NCBI GenBank assembly: GCA_020796225.1
Contig: CM036755.1
Location: forward strand, 41,042,306-41,106,305
Length of the DNA: 64,000 nt
Direction of reading: 5' to 3'
From: Arion vulgaris
Taxonomy: Eukaryota > Mollusca > Gastropoda > Stylommatophora > Arionidae
Shown here: one piece after another, positions 45,030 to 55,599 of the stretch
How the letters are laid out: every line of letters starts with the position of its first letter
Position numbering within the stretch: position 1 is the first letter of the stretch
Program-made: the position numbers and the translations under genes
The notes under the pieces: generated by a model
Database searches by the model: none
What the model saw: the letters and a program-made list of their open reading frames with translations, nothing else
What the model was told of the DNA's origin: nothing

Positions 45030-45300
45030 CACTAAAATAGATGTTGAATCGATTCAGCGATCTAGGCAGTTTGGAGTTACCCGTTGTACAAGTAGAACTA
45101 TATACCTGATGGGCTGAGTGAGGAGTGTGTTTAATCAGCGAACCATTGGAACCATCAGTATGCATACTCTTCTGTATCTTTTGGGTGAGAATGAGCACCT
45201 ATGGGTCTGCCCGGAGTGCAATGACGTCAGTTTAGAAACCAATAACTAATTAATTCGATGTGTAGTGATGACGATCTGACGACTAAACTAAAACAAACTA
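45030..45300 (+). mobile_element. LINE 3' end (RNase H lineage)
   Basis: GTTGAATCGATTCAGCGAT, GTACAAGTAGAACTATA, GAGTGTGTTTAATCAGCGAA and an EHLWVCPECNDV-encoding block, ending (CTAAA)n. Similar to 8030-8215 and 61340-61500. Confidence 0.75.
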
Positions 45301-45339
45301 AATCAACTGTTTCAAATATAATATTGTCAACTATCTTTT

Positions 45340-45660
45340 ATACACTATCATCGTCATCATTAGGTGCCGCGCCGACTGGCGTAGGCGATCATGGATTTCC
45401 ATAAATCTCTGTTTCTGGTGTTTGCTATCATCTCAGATGTTGACGTTCTTACGTCCCATGCGATCCAAAATTTTCTTTCTCCGTCTTCCTCTTTCTCGTT
45501 TCCCCTCGATTTTTATCGGTAGTTAAAATGTGTTCTAAACCTCCCTTTCTCATCACATGCCCTAAAAATGATGACTGTCTCTTTCTTATATTGATGAGCT
45601 TTCTCTGTGTCTTGACCTCATTCAGCATCTTAACATTAGTCATTTTAGCATTTCATGGTA
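45340..45660 (-). mobile_element. LINE RT C-terminus
   Basis: The minus strand encodes KRQSSFLGHVMRKGGLEHIL and RKRKTEKENFGSHGT, with the ATCATCATTAGGTGCCG reversed tail near 45350. Related to 26100-26590 and to the second part of 21690-22225. Confidence 0.82.
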
Positions 45661-46065
45661 TTAATTGTTCTGTCAAATGAAACATTGAGAGAGTCTTTCC
45701 GAACAGAAGAGTTTCAGGGCTGTGAATCCCACTCGCTGACCAGATTGAGAGAGTGTTTCCGAACAGAGGAGTTTCAGGGCTATGAATCCCACTCGCTGAC
45801 CAGATTGAGAGAGTGTTTCCGAACAGAGGAGTTTCAGGGCTGAGAATCCAACTTGGTGACCAGACCAGAGAGAGATGGGTGTCAATACTGGTGTAGCCAG
45901 AAAAGAACGACATACCAAATATGCAAAGAGATTGATTAACCAACATCGAACTGGCGTGTTGGGCCACTGGACGCTGCTGGACTTGTTGAGGAGGAGATCG
46001 GAGCACCTATGGATATGTCCGGAGTGCTATATTGATTGTCCTCATATAACTGATAAACATTAATT
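45660..46065 (+). mobile_element. LINE RNase H C-terminal tail with internal array
   Basis: Encodes RKERHTKYAKRLINQHRTGV, LGHWTLLDLLRRRSEHLWIC and PECY. Just upstream, at 45665-45845, a ~63-bp piece (ECFRTEEFQGYESHSLTRLR) is repeated about three times. The single-copy version is at 57535-57600. The LINE ends about 40 bp before TH exon V2. Confidence 0.85.
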
Positions 46066-46102
46066 ATCATTTAATGTGTGTACACATCATGTCTGCTTAC
46101 AG

Positions 46103-46286
46103 AATGGCCAGGTGTACATTACACATATTGAGTCTCGTAAATTGATACCAGCCAAGAAACAGTACCAGCTATTTCTGCAGATTGTGTGCAGTCATGAGAC
46201 CTTCACTAACGTGATCAGCACAGCCAAGCAGAACCCTCTTATCTCGGACATCACATTACTAGAGGAGAAAGAGCCCGAAAGAAAAG
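46103..46286 (+). CDS. TH: tyrosine hydroxylase, exon V2 (ACT-like regulatory domain)
   Basis: 184 bp, phase 0 start and phase 1 end, acceptor GCTTACAG and donor AAAAG|GTAAAT. It encodes NGQVYITHIESRKLIPAKKQ, then a YQLFLQIVC strand and ISTAKQNPLISDITLLEEKE. HIESR is the strongly conserved block of the aromatic amino acid hydroxylase ACT domain. Joined to V1 it gives LFE-NGQ without a break. The trailing G plus AA of exon V3 makes the Glu of EVWFPR. In vertebrate TH this domain mediates regulation of activity; a similar role here is inference. Confidence 0.95.
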
Positions 46287-46304
46287 GTAAATATAAGTAA
46301 TTAC

Positions 46305-46468
46305 AAAAGAACAGTTACATATGTATAGTTACAAAAGAACAGTTACATATGTATAGTTACAAAAGAACAGTTACATATGTATAGTTACAAAAGAACAGTT
46401 ACATATGTATAGTTACAAAAGAACAGTTACGTATGTATAGTTACAAAAGAACAGTTACATATGTATAG
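46305..46468. repeat. 28-bp tandem array
   Basis: Six copies of AGTTACAAAAGAACAGTTAC plus ATATGTAT, starting about 20 bp after the donor of exon V2. Confidence 0.95.
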
Positions 46469-46469
46469 G

Positions 46470-46985
46470 ATGTCTATGTGGTTAAGTAGTTAAGACTTTG
46501 CTTTGCGTTCTGAAAGTAGTGGGTTCGATTCTGGATCCTCATTTGTGTTACTGGGGCCCACAAGGGGGAGAAAAGAATATATTAACACTGTGCCCTATAA
46601 GGCATATCGTAAAAGGCGACGGAGATACTGGCCTAGGGAAGCTACCCTAGTAAAAAAAAGAATCGCAGAAATCGGATGCATTTGCCTACTTGTAGACGCA
46701 TAACTGGCACAATGTACAATCGCTCTTAGGCTCAGATCACATACAAATCACAAAGAGTGGCTTAACAAGTGGTCGATATGGAGCGTTGGAAGAAGAACAA
46801 TCTGAATCACGGCGTTATGATTTTGGATCACGGATTTTTTTCCCAGTGACTCCTAAGATCATTGCCGGAGCTACGGAGTTTGTTCTTCGTGCCTACTTTC
46901 GGCAGGAGCGTACCATTTCTGTTGAGAGGGTCCGAGCTATATGACTGTAAACCCAGGTGCAATGAAGTCAATTCATAGAATTTAG
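46470..46985 (+). mobile_element. SINE-C interrupted by SINE-A
   Basis: The head has TGTGGTTAAGTAGTTAAG (box A-like) and GTGGGTTCGATTCTGG (box B). SINE-A occupies about 46550-46795 (GCCCACAAGGGGGAG to GCGTTGGAAGAAGAAC). The SINE-C body resumes at GAGCTACGGAGTTTG and ends near CCCAGGTGCAATGAAGTC. Confidence 0.78.
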
Positions 46986-47049
46986 TCAATTTTTATTTGT
47001 TCAATACTAAGGACAACTCTTCTCCATAAACCTATTCTCTGTATACGGG

Positions 47050-47440
47050 ACATAGATTGATAAGATCATCCTCATCGCACTGCGATGATCAACCATGTGT
47101 GTTCCGTGTAGGTCTCTTTTATATACAGGAAGATCTCCGCTGCGGTGCACGAACTCCGTAGCACCGGTGAGGGTACCCGATGTATTTTTGAAGATGGTGA
47201 AGATCTTTTTGTAGGAATTTAATTTTTTAATCTTTTCTAATCAATTTTTCCCGGACAGCTGCTTTCCAGCCTGCTCTTCTCGATTTTAAACTGCCAAGGA
47301 TTCTTTCACGTGCTCAATTTGAAAAAGGAACCTACTTTATTTTATCGTCCGTCTCCGATAGGACTAGTAACTCAATCTCACCTACACTGAGATCAGGGAT
47401 ATCTGGAAAAAATATACAGATGGCTCCACGGCACAGAGAC
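47050..47440 (-). mobile_element. SINE-B, minus strand
   Basis: CTGCTTTCCAGCCTGCTCTT, then GTCCGTCTCCGATAGGACTA and GATCAGGGATATCTGG in the reversed family order. The head at the right is truncated. Confidence 0.82.
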
Positions 47441-47546
47441 CTCTTATAGTCTTGTACTCGGTGAGGACCTTGTTGTTAGTTCATGAGAACCAACCAACAC
47501 ACAGAGTATAATGTGGTGGGGGCAGTATCACATTTTGCCATCTCCC

Positions 47547-47559
<13 letters not shown>

Positions 47560-47578
<19 letters not shown>

Positions 47579-47945
47579 GACATGCTCTATTTTCTCTTTG
47601 ACATAGAAAATTGATATATATTTCTGTCATACATGGTCAATTTTCAAATGATTATATACATGAAATAGAAAATTGATGAAAAATAGATCGTGTAAGACGG
47701 GCATAAGATGAATTAAAATGCAGAATTCAAATTTTAAATGATTATTCAATCGCAAAATCACGAAAATATTTTATTTAAAAATATTTATTATTAATTTCTT
47801 CTTTAAGGAGCCACCGACCCTAATCGCCTGAACACCCCCAACTTCTTCTGAACCCACTATCGCCCGCCCCCTTCCCTGTTCTAGAACGCTTCAGCGTCCA
47901 CTGGGTGGGGCGGTACCGCCCACTTTGGGAACCTATGCTCTAGAT
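47560..47945. mobile_element. hAT-like element, left end missing
   Basis: The body matches 31600-31870 (TTGATATATATTTCTGTCAT, GATTATTCAATCGCAAAATC) and the right end is GCCCACTTTGGGAACCTATG. The left terminal repeat is replaced by a (CA)n tract at about 47545-47573, so borders and target duplication cannot be shown. Confidence 0.75.
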
Positions 47946-47959
47946 AGTAGTTTGTTCTA

Positions 47960-48795
47960 GAACAAACATCACACAAGATGATTATTTTATCAAAGTGATA
48001 TATCAATATTGTCTAGTTTTATTTTATCAAAGTGATATATCAATATTGTCTAGTTTTATTTTGTCAAAGTGATATATCAATATTGTCTAGTATTATTTTA
48101 TCAAAGTGATATATCAATATTGTCTAGTATTATTTTATCAAAGTGATATATCAATATTGTCTAGTATTATTTTATCAAAGTGATATATCAATATTGTCTA
48201 GTATTATTTTATCAAAGTGATATATCAATATTGTCTAGTTTTATTTTGTCAAAGTGATATATCAATATTGTCTAGTTTTATTTTGTCAAAGTGATATATC
48301 AATATTGTCTAGTATTATTTTATCAAAGTGATATATCAATATTGTCTAGTATTATTTTATCAAAGTGATATATCAATATTGTCTAGTATTATTTTATCAA
48401 AGTGATATATCAATATTGTCTAGTATTATTTTATCAAAGTGATATATCAATATTGTCTAGTATTATTTTATCAAAGTGATATATCAATATTGTCTAGTAT
48501 TATTTTATCAAAGTGATATATCAATATTGTCTAGTATTATTTTATCAAAGTGATATATCAATATTGTCTAGTATTATTTTATCAAAGTGATATATCAATA
48601 ATGTCTAGTATTATTTTATCAAAGTGATATATCAATATTGTCTAGTATTATTTTATCAAAGTGATATATCAATAATGTCTAGTATTATTTTATCAAAGTG
48701 ATATATCAATATTGTCTAGTATTATTTTATCAAAGTGATATATCAATATTGTCTAGTATTATTTTATCAAAGTGATATATCAATATTGTCTCGTT
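47960..48795. repeat. 37-bp tandem array ending 50 bp before exon V3
   Basis: About 22 copies with core AAAGTGATATATCAATATTG, very homogeneous (TATT/TTTT and ATTG/AATG variants). It occupies the end of the V2-V3 intron. Confidence 0.97.
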
Positions 48796-48846
48796 TTATA
48801 ACATCATCATTTCTTGACAACTTCTAATAAATCTTTCTGTTCACAG

Positions 48847-48935
48847 AAGTCTGGTTCCCCAGGCATATCTCCGAACTGGACTGCTGTACCCATCTCATCA
48901 CCAGATTCGAACCAGATCTTGACTACACCCATCCT
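48847..48935 (+). CDS. TH: tyrosine hydroxylase, exon V3 (start of catalytic domain)
   Basis: 89 bp, acceptor CTGTTCACAG, donor ATCCT|GTAAAG. It encodes (E)[20 protein letters not shown] and EPDLDYTHP. The WFPR-x-x-SELD block and the D-x-D-x-x-HP ending are hallmarks of the start of the aromatic amino acid hydroxylase catalytic domain. Phase 1 in and phase 0 out match its neighbours. Confidence 0.96.
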
Positions 48936-49888
48936 GTAAAGTTTATAGCATATACGCTTGCGTTTCTTTGTACATTATCATTTGTTATATTTAATATTTA
49001 ATTTGTTATTTCTTATGTAATATCGTAATTGTCTTGTTCACGTCGAAAACGTCCGTTTGCATAGTATTACCGCAGCCTCCTCACAGTTTTCTCCAGATCT
49101 GATCTGATCCGATCTGACTACCTCAGATTTGTAGGTTTTTGTATATCGCATTTCTTTGTGCAGTAATGCCTTCGTTGTCGTATTTATTACTGTCTTCGTT
49201 ACTACTATCTGTTGCTCGTCGGTTCTCTCAGGAGAGGATAATCTTGTAAGACTCCATGTCTGTTCCAACTGCTTCTTCTTATCATTCGTCCGCTATGATT
49301 CAGGCGTAGTCATGGTGTCTACTAACTGATTTTTATGTGAAGGCTTGCTTTTCTAATCACTAGTGTCCCTCACCATTCAGGCGAGCCTTACTTTGACTTC
49401 AGACGTACTTGTAATTTAAATCCACAAGTAAAATATCAGGGTCTCATGTACTTCAACCTCGTAACATGTGCGCTCACTAATTTTTAGCTTAAAGTAGCCT
49501 TAAATCTACAAGTAAAATATCAGGGTCTCATGTATTTCAACCTCGTAATATGTGCGCGCACTAATTTTTTGTTAAACTAGCCTCAAACCCCGTAATTTTC
49601 ACGGCATTTTGTCACGAGCTCAGTGTGTTATATCAACTTTATCATCGGCAATACCATTATGATAGAGATCTGCTTCTCTTAACAAACACCTCTCTGCTAG
49701 TCTCAACAGGTGAAGCAGACACCAAAGCATGTTTACGAGACTCTGTTCTACATGGTGAACCGAGAAGCAACATGTGGGCTCACTCAGTCGACCTGAAAAC
49801 TAAACTTTGGGGAAACCTGACAAATTTAAAGCAGACTACCCAGTTTGTGATCCACGGTGAAATAAGGACATGCCCATAGCTCGTTGAA
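48936..49888. other. intron sequence with two dispersed pieces
   Basis: No exon found. A ~78-bp segment containing AAGTAAAATATCAGGGTCTC is duplicated at about 49425-49560. The segment at 49690-49865 is shared with 7240-7385. Confidence 0.5.
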
Positions 49889-49889
49889 G

Positions 49890-50275
49890 AACTGCATTAT
49901 TGTCTGCATTACTGTCTGCATTACTGTCTGCATTACTGTCTGCATTACTGTCTGCATTACTGTCTGCATTACTGTCTGTTTTATAGTCTTAGTTATTACT
50001 GTCTGCATTACTGTCTGCATTACTGTCTGCATTACTGTCTGCAGTACTATCTGCATTACTGTCTGTTTTATAGTCTTAGTCCTTACTGTCTGCATTACTA
50101 TCTGCATTACTGTCTGTTTTATAGTCTTAGTCCTTACTGTCTGCATTACTATCTGCATTACTGTCTGCATTACTATATGCATTACTGTCTGTTTTATAGT
50201 CTTAGTCCTTACTGTCTGCACTACTGTCTGCATTACTGTCTCTACTATTGTCTGTACTATTCTCTTAGTCATTAC
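49890..50275. repeat. 12-bp (TGCATTACTGTC)n array
   Basis: About 30 units, divided into blocks by a repeated TGTTTTATAGTCTTAGT insert, giving a higher-order repeat of roughly 60-85 bp. Confidence 0.95.
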
Positions 50276-50279
50276 TATC

Positions 50280-50765
50280 CGTATTGTTGTCCATTATTAA
50301 AATTATAATTACTGTCATGTTTATTGCCATATGTATTATTATTATCATATTCATTATTATAATGACTAGTTTATTGGTGAACATAATTAATGTGACGGAA
50401 CTAAGTAATGTTAATCAAGGAACTAATACAATAAAAATAATAAATTAATGAACAAAAACATAAACAAAAATGAATTATTCAAGAACAAATACATGAAATA
50501 ATGAATGAACAAGATACTAAATACATAAAGGAACAATTTAATGAAAGAGAAAATGAATTAGTAGAAGAAGAAGAAGTGGATGCATGAATTAACCGTCGAT
50601 ATAATTAATGAATCAAATCATGAAAGAATGACAAACCGAATGAATGGACGAGGGAATGAACAAACGAATTCTTGACAGAACGAAAAATAAGTTCATGAAA
50701 GAATGGTAGAGCGTGTAAGTGAATGAAAAAATAAACAATGCTGCGAATAAATTAAAGAATCTCAC
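50280..50765. other. no gene; AATGAATGAA-rich intron
   Basis: Degenerate GAATGAA/ATGAAC-type sequence, similar in composition to the array at 51290. Nothing else supported. Confidence 0.45.
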
Positions 50766-50769
50766 TCTT

Positions 50770-51010
50770 AACCTTTCAACTCCCAACGGAGCACATGTCT
50801 TCAATAAAAGCCTTTCATCACTTCCTCTTTCTTGCCATCCTTTCCAATCCTTTCAATCCTTTCCACGTAATGCATATCCTTTCATTATCAGTCTCCAGCT
50901 CTCTTCTCCATATATTTCTAGGTTTTCCTCTACTTCTCTTTCCTTGCAGGTTCCAAAACAGTGCCTGTCTTGCAATGCTTCCGGTCGGCCTTCCCAGTGT
51001 TTCCTATCCA
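50770..51010 (-). mobile_element. LINE RT C-terminus, degraded
   Basis: The minus strand carries a KTGTVLEPARKE-like block and a shifted RKPRNIW-like block, then ITWKGLKGLERMARKR. This resembles the tail at 23395-23690. Several frame changes. Confidence 0.65.
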
Positions 51011-51289
51011 TATCAAGCTTAAATAAAAGAATAGTAAAGGAACCCTTTCATATCTTGTGGTATATAGGACAATACAGTGTTAGGCCTGTATTTTCATTGA
51101 CCGTCGGCACACGATGGGTGATGGGGTCAGCATCACGCCGACCGCCTTTACTTTCCCAGAGCATGTCTGGTACCCACTTGAAGCTGGGTCGACCTGAGAG
51201 CCGTCGCGATGACTCAATTAAAAAAAAAATATAACAGAACCAAAAAATCAGCGAATGTATCACAAAGCAAATATAATAATGGATATCTG

Positions 51290-51920
51290 ACAATGTGAAT
51301 GTAATAAAGAATGAATGATAGAGCGAATGAATGACAAAGCGAATGAATGACAAAGTGAATGAATGACAGAGCGAATGAATGACAGAGCGAATGAATGACA
51401 AAGCGAATGAATGACAAAGTGAATGAATGACAGAGCGAATGAATGACAGAGCGAATGAATGACAGAGCGAATGAATGACATAGCGAATGAATGACAGAGC
51501 GAATGAATGACAAAGCAAATGAATGACAGGGAATAAATAACAGAGAATGAATGACAGAGCGAAAAAATAACAGCGAATGAATGACATAATGAATGACAGA
51601 GCGAATGAATGACAAAGCGAATGAACGACAGGGAATAAATAACAGAGAATGAATGACAAAGCGAAAAAATAACAGCGAATGAATGACAGAGCGAATGAAT
51701 GACAGAGTGAATAAATAACAGAGAATGAATGACAGAGCGAATGAATGACAGAGCGAATAAATAACAGAGAATGAATGACAGAGTGAATGAATGACAGAGG
51801 AAATGAATGACAGAGTGAATGAATGACAGAGCGAACAAATAACAGAGAATGAATGACAGAGCGAATGAATGACAGAGCAAATGAATGACAGAGCGAATAA
51901 ATAACAGCCAATGAAATAAC
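51290..51920. repeat. 16-bp (GAATGAATGACAGAGC)n array
   Basis: About 39 units with GAATAAATAACAGA variants. Minus-strand ORFs up to 311 codons run through it only because the unit contains no stop in some frames; their sequence (CHSFALSFIRSVIHSL) is pure repeat. Confidence 0.95.
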
Positions 51921-52119
51921 GAATGCATGCGAGAACAAACGAATGAGCGAGTTGATGAACAAACAAATGAACGAATGAATCAATGAAGAAAAAAATAATG
52001 GAATAAAAGAAGCAATGATAGAAATGAAAGAACAAATTACGGAATGAGACGATGAAATAATGAATAAATGAACGAATGAATGTAACTTTAAAATAATTTT
52101 TTTTTAAATAATTCAATAA

Positions 52120-52300
52120 CTAATATAGGAATGAGTGTACGAACGAAGTAGGAATGAGTGTGTGAACAAAGTAGGAATGAGTGTACGAACGAAGTAGGAA
52201 TGAGTGTGTGAGCAAAGTAGGAATGAGTGTCTGAACAAAGTAGGAATGAGTGTAGGAACAAAGTAGGAATGAGTGTAGGAACAAAGTAGGAATCGAATAA
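52120..52300. repeat. ~23-bp tandem array
   Basis: About seven copies of GTAGGAATGAGTGTACGAAC with small variants. Confidence 0.93.
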
Positions 52301-52494
52301 CTGAACTAATTAATTAAAGTCCACAATCAAATAAATGCCAATAAATGAATTAACAAGTGAACAAAAATTCAAATAAACGAATGAAAAATTAAACGAGCAA
52401 AGGAATGGTTAAAGATCAGTACGCAACTAGATATTGTTTTGTGACGTTTCAATAAGGGAGGCTAATGTAAAGAGAAAATATTTTACTCAACAAA

Positions 52495-52920
52495 AACCGG
52501 TTCTCGTTCTTTGAACCGGGAGATTTCTATTCCCCCGATCCAGAAGCGGCTCCCCTGCCATGGACATCGTAACCATTTGGTTCGATGCCACGAACACCGT
52601 AAGTCTGGAGGATCTGTGGTTTTTCTACCAGCCCGCGGAATTGAACGGCACTCACAGGGGTGGGGAGGGGGACTTGTCACCAGTCGTCCAACGCACTACG
52701 AACATGCTGGGCAGGCGGGCGATCCTGGAGATTTTTTTTTTCCCCGATCCAGAAACACTTGAGCTTTAAGCTCTTCGGCTCGGTACCATGGACACCGTAA
52801 GTCTGGAGAACCTGTGGCTTTTCTGAGGGCCGCGGAATTGAACCGCTCTCACAGCTGGCTTGTCACTCGTCGTGCAACGCTCTACGAACACGCTGGGCAG
52901 GCGGGCAAACCTGGAGATTA
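52495..52920 (-). mobile_element. two tandem SINE-D copies, minus strand
   Basis: The first spans about 52495-52735 and the second 52740-52920. Each has CACCGTAAGTCTGGAG, GCGGAATTGAACGG or ...CCG (box B reversed) and CGTCCAACGCACTACGAAC or similar (box A reversed). The first ends in a T-run that leads into the second. Confidence 0.85.
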
Positions 52921-53019
52921 AAAACCTCGATAAAGATTATCCATAGAAAATATCGTAAAAGAAATTATATGCAACAACTGCATACATTAGTACTGTGAAC
53001 TGTGAACTGTGAACTTCTA

Positions 53020-53300
53020 GGGGGTCACTGTGGCTGAGTGGTCACCTATGTTCCGAAAGTCGTGGATTCAAATGGGAGCAAAGAATAGTATCACAGCGTC
53101 CTACAAGGCATGTCGTATGAGGCGACTGATGTAGGATCTATGGAAGCGACCTTAGTAAATAAAAAGCATCGCATAAATTGGTTGTGCTGTCCTATTTGTA
53201 GGCGCATGACTGGCACAATATACAACCACTTTTAGGCTCAGATCATATACAAATCACACAGAGTGGTTAACAAGTGGTCGATATAGAGCGTTCGGAGATC
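53020..53300 (+). mobile_element. SINE-A with a tRNA-like leader
   Basis: TGTGGCTGAGTGGTCACC and GTGGATTCAAATGGG directly precede the SINE-A body (AGCAAAGAATAGTATCACAG, AAGGCATGTCGTATGAGGCG, GGTCGATATAGAGCGTTCGG). The leader resembles the SINE-C head at 46470. Confidence 0.82.
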
Positions 53301-53803
53301 CTCTTTAGACCGTAACTTTTTAGTTATGGGAACACACAGTATGCATGTCTGTCATCCCCGTTGAACAATACTGTGCGCCTATGAGTCTTCCGCAGTATAG
53401 TAAAGTCAGTTTATGCACAGCCGACTCAAAATAAGGCCAGCGGAGTCTAGAAAATAAGACCACAACCATCGCATGACCTCGCATTCCAATTTTATTGTAT
53501 ATAGACGATTTCATTTTAAAATCAACACAACATGTTAAATCAAGGTTATATTATGCAACAAGTTAAGTTTAACAATAAGGAATATCAGTATTATTAATAG
53601 TTTTCATTAATAAATAACCATAGACTCATAGAATTGAGTAAAATAGTAAAAGAACTTATACAAAAATCAGCCCCAACTCAAAACTAGTTCAGGAATTCCC
53701 GCTCAGTTATGTGGCCCAATTTAGAGTTGTTTGTGGTTAATGGTAACAAACAAAGTAAGTGTTGCTTCAAGACTTAATAATCAGTTTTCTGTATTTTCTT
53801 CAG
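53301..53803. other. intron, no gene
   Basis: Partial SINE-E-like words near 53400-53500 (GTCTAGAAAATAAG). The rest is AT-rich and unassigned. Confidence 0.45.
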
Positions 53804-53871
53804 GGCTTTGCAGACAAGAACTACAGACTTCGACGGAAGCAAATTGCCGACATAGCTTTTGAATTTCGCTA
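53804..53871 (+). CDS. TH: tyrosine hydroxylase, exon V4
   Basis: 68 bp, acceptor TTTTCTTCAG, donor CGCTA|GTAAGT. It encodes GFADKNYRLRRKQIADIAFE followed by FRY (the Tyr codon is split with exon V5). The Y-R-x-R-R-K-x-I-A-(D/E)-I-A-F sequence is diagnostic of aromatic amino acid hydroxylases and closest to TH (QRRKLIAEIAFQYRHG). Phase 0 in, phase 2 out. Confidence 0.96.
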
Positions 53872-53944
53872 GTAAGTTATGACCAATCTCTTCAGCATTC
53901 TATTATCTATTGTCTATTCCCAGGTAGATGATGGAATTGGTTGT

Positions 53945-54310
53945 TCACTCTTGCCGTTAAGCGTAGGGGTGGAAGCTTTAACTTATTTGCGCTCCAGGGC
54001 CAGATGAGTCGTCCTTGTTGTGTTATATCTGTGTTTATTTAGTGTGGTATTGATATTGTCTATACATATTTTGCTTTTTTTTCTTCCCTTAGCTCTAGTA
54101 CCTGATTTCTTTTTATTGTATGCTGTTAACGGTGGTTTGTTGTATTCCATTCTCATTAAATATCCAAAACCACTGCATTTGCTATCTTTCAATGTATTCG
54201 GTGCATGAAGTTACGCTCACTCTGCTTCTGAAGCATTTCATTTCACGCGTGGTGAACATTTTGCACCTTTGTCCTCAGTATCTCAGAGTTTCGACAGAGC
54301 TTAATATTCG
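53945..54310 (-). mobile_element. LINE RT C-terminus
   Basis: The minus strand encodes CSGFGYLMRMEYNKPPLTAY, then NKKKSGTRAKGRKKSKICID and NTTRTTHLALERK. It is the GH-L-x-RM...GR(P)KK...W-type LINE tail; a frame change separates the upstream LRYxGxKC-like part. Confidence 0.75.
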
Positions 54311-54394
54311 ATTTGACCTCTCTAGTCCGTGACAGTCTCTTCGCGGCCTAATGGACACCATCCGTTCGTACGAACTTAGACTTGGGGATGCTGT

Positions 54395-54475
54395 TTAGTA
54401 GCACATTTTTAACAACTCTTTGTAACTTGTATATAATCTGAGCCAGAAAGCATGAGTATGTTGTGCCATTGTTAT
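54395..54475 (-). mobile_element. SINE-A 3' fragment
   Basis: ACAACTCTTTGTAACTTGTA, then TATAATCTGAGCC and ATGTTGTGCCA match the reversed SINE-A 3' part. The rest of the element is missing. Confidence 0.6.
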
Positions 54476-54985
54476 GGAATGGCGAGACCGATTCGGATAG
54501 TGAACATGCGTCGCCATTTTGAGACATGTAACGTTTGCGTCGCACCACGGAATTAAGGCTTTGCACTCTGTACTATTTTCTTTATTATCTTCGGACTCAT
54601 AATGCGAAGTGAAGGTTTAAAACATTTGATGGCAGCAGGTAAAATACAGGAAAATGTTACTGTAAAATACAGTCAAATACACATTTATAATGCGTCGTTA
54701 GTCTCCGTGGTCGAAATGAGAATGTGTCGATCCGAGGATCACTACAGTGATACAAATTCCACTCCAATAAAATATGTACACTGGGACCTTGTCAACTACG
54801 AAGACAGTGCTCTAACCTCGACGTTTTCTGGACTCTCATGTTCGTGTGTGTGTCACTTCATCTCTCCTGCGGCTGTCTGTCTGATTGTCTGTCTGTTTTT
54901 ATCTCTATAAGTGTGTGTACGTCTGTGTGTGCGTATATGTTTACAGTATTGAATAAGATAGTATAATGTTGGCTGTTTATTCTTA
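54476..54985. other. intron, no gene supported
   Basis: The open stretch at 54602-54910 (+) shows no recognisable family. GTGTGTGTG-rich toward the end. Confidence 0.4.
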
Positions 54986-54989
54986 GTTT

Positions 54990-55373
54990 CAAAATATATG
55001 AATCTGTATACCTTCTATTTTACAGCGGTCACAAAATATATGAATCTTTATACCTTCTATTTTACAGCGGTCACAAAATATATGAATCTTTATACCTTCT
55101 ATTTTACAGCGGTCACAAAATATATGAATCTTTATACCTTATATTTTACAGCGGTCACAAAATATATGAATCTTTATACCTTCTATTTTACAGCGGTCAC
55201 AAAATATATGAATCTGTATACCTTCTATTTTACAGCGGTCACAAAATATATGAATCTGTATACCTTCTATTTTACAGCGGTCACAAAATATATGAATCTG
55301 TATACCTTCTATTTTACAGCGGTCACAAAATATATGAATCTTTATACCTTCTATTTTACAGCGGTCACAAAAT
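54990..55373 (+). repeat. 42-bp array repeating the exon V5 3' splice site
   Basis: Nine 42-bp units. Each has intron end (ATATGAATCTTTATACC), polypyrimidine TTCTATTTTACAG and the first 12 bases of exon V5 (CGGTCACAAAAT). Acceptor AGs end at 55025, 55067, 55109, 55151, 55193, 55235, 55277, 55319 and 55361; the last is used by the recognisable exon. The array starts and ends at the hexamer CAAAAT (54990-54995 in the intron, 55368-55373 in the exon), exactly 378 bp (9 x 42) apart, pointing to a microhomology-seeded duplication. In the TH frame each unit reads GHKIYESLYLLFYS without a stop. Confidence 0.97.
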
Positions 55374-55412
55374 TCCGAAAGTTGAATACACGGAGGATGA
55401 AAACGCTACATG
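55362..55412 (+). CDS. TH: tyrosine hydroxylase, exon V5
   Basis: 51 bp, donor ACATG|GTAAGT. It encodes GHKIPKVEYTEDENATW with split Tyr and Trp codons shared with V4 and V6. It corresponds to the HG-x-P-I-P-R-V-E-Y-T-x-E-E-x-x-TW segment of the family. The true upstream border is ambiguous: eight equivalent acceptors lie at 42-bp intervals upstream and any of them would extend the exon in frame. I chose the one giving the conserved protein. Confidence 0.93.
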
Positions 55413-55599
55413 GTAAGTAAAGGCTTGAACTCTTTTAGTGGACAAAAATGCAGTGCTTATCCCGGCGGAAGTGGAGTTTGTATTAGAAATCAAATGTTGA
55501 AGAGACACATTTTACACTACAATTATCTTTTTTTTCCCCCTCTCAATAGGGTTGCCTGATTTCACTCTTGAGCAGTTAATGGTAAATTGTAGGATTTGG

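Noticed and set aside
46470..46545. tRNA gene at the SINE-C head
   Set aside because: Box A- and box B-like words are present, but the arms do not fold into a cloverleaf with a paired acceptor stem, and the same head recurs at SINE ends.
51048..52116. Long minus-strand frames that look like membrane proteins
   Set aside because: They are three overlapping frames of one 16-bp repeat plus low-complexity flanks; the apparent hydrophobic segments follow from the repeat composition.
54602..54910. 102-codon + strand frame as a small host gene
   Set aside because: No recognisable family, no supporting splice or start context, and it lies within a TH intron in AT-rich unique sequence. Chance ORF is the simpler reading.
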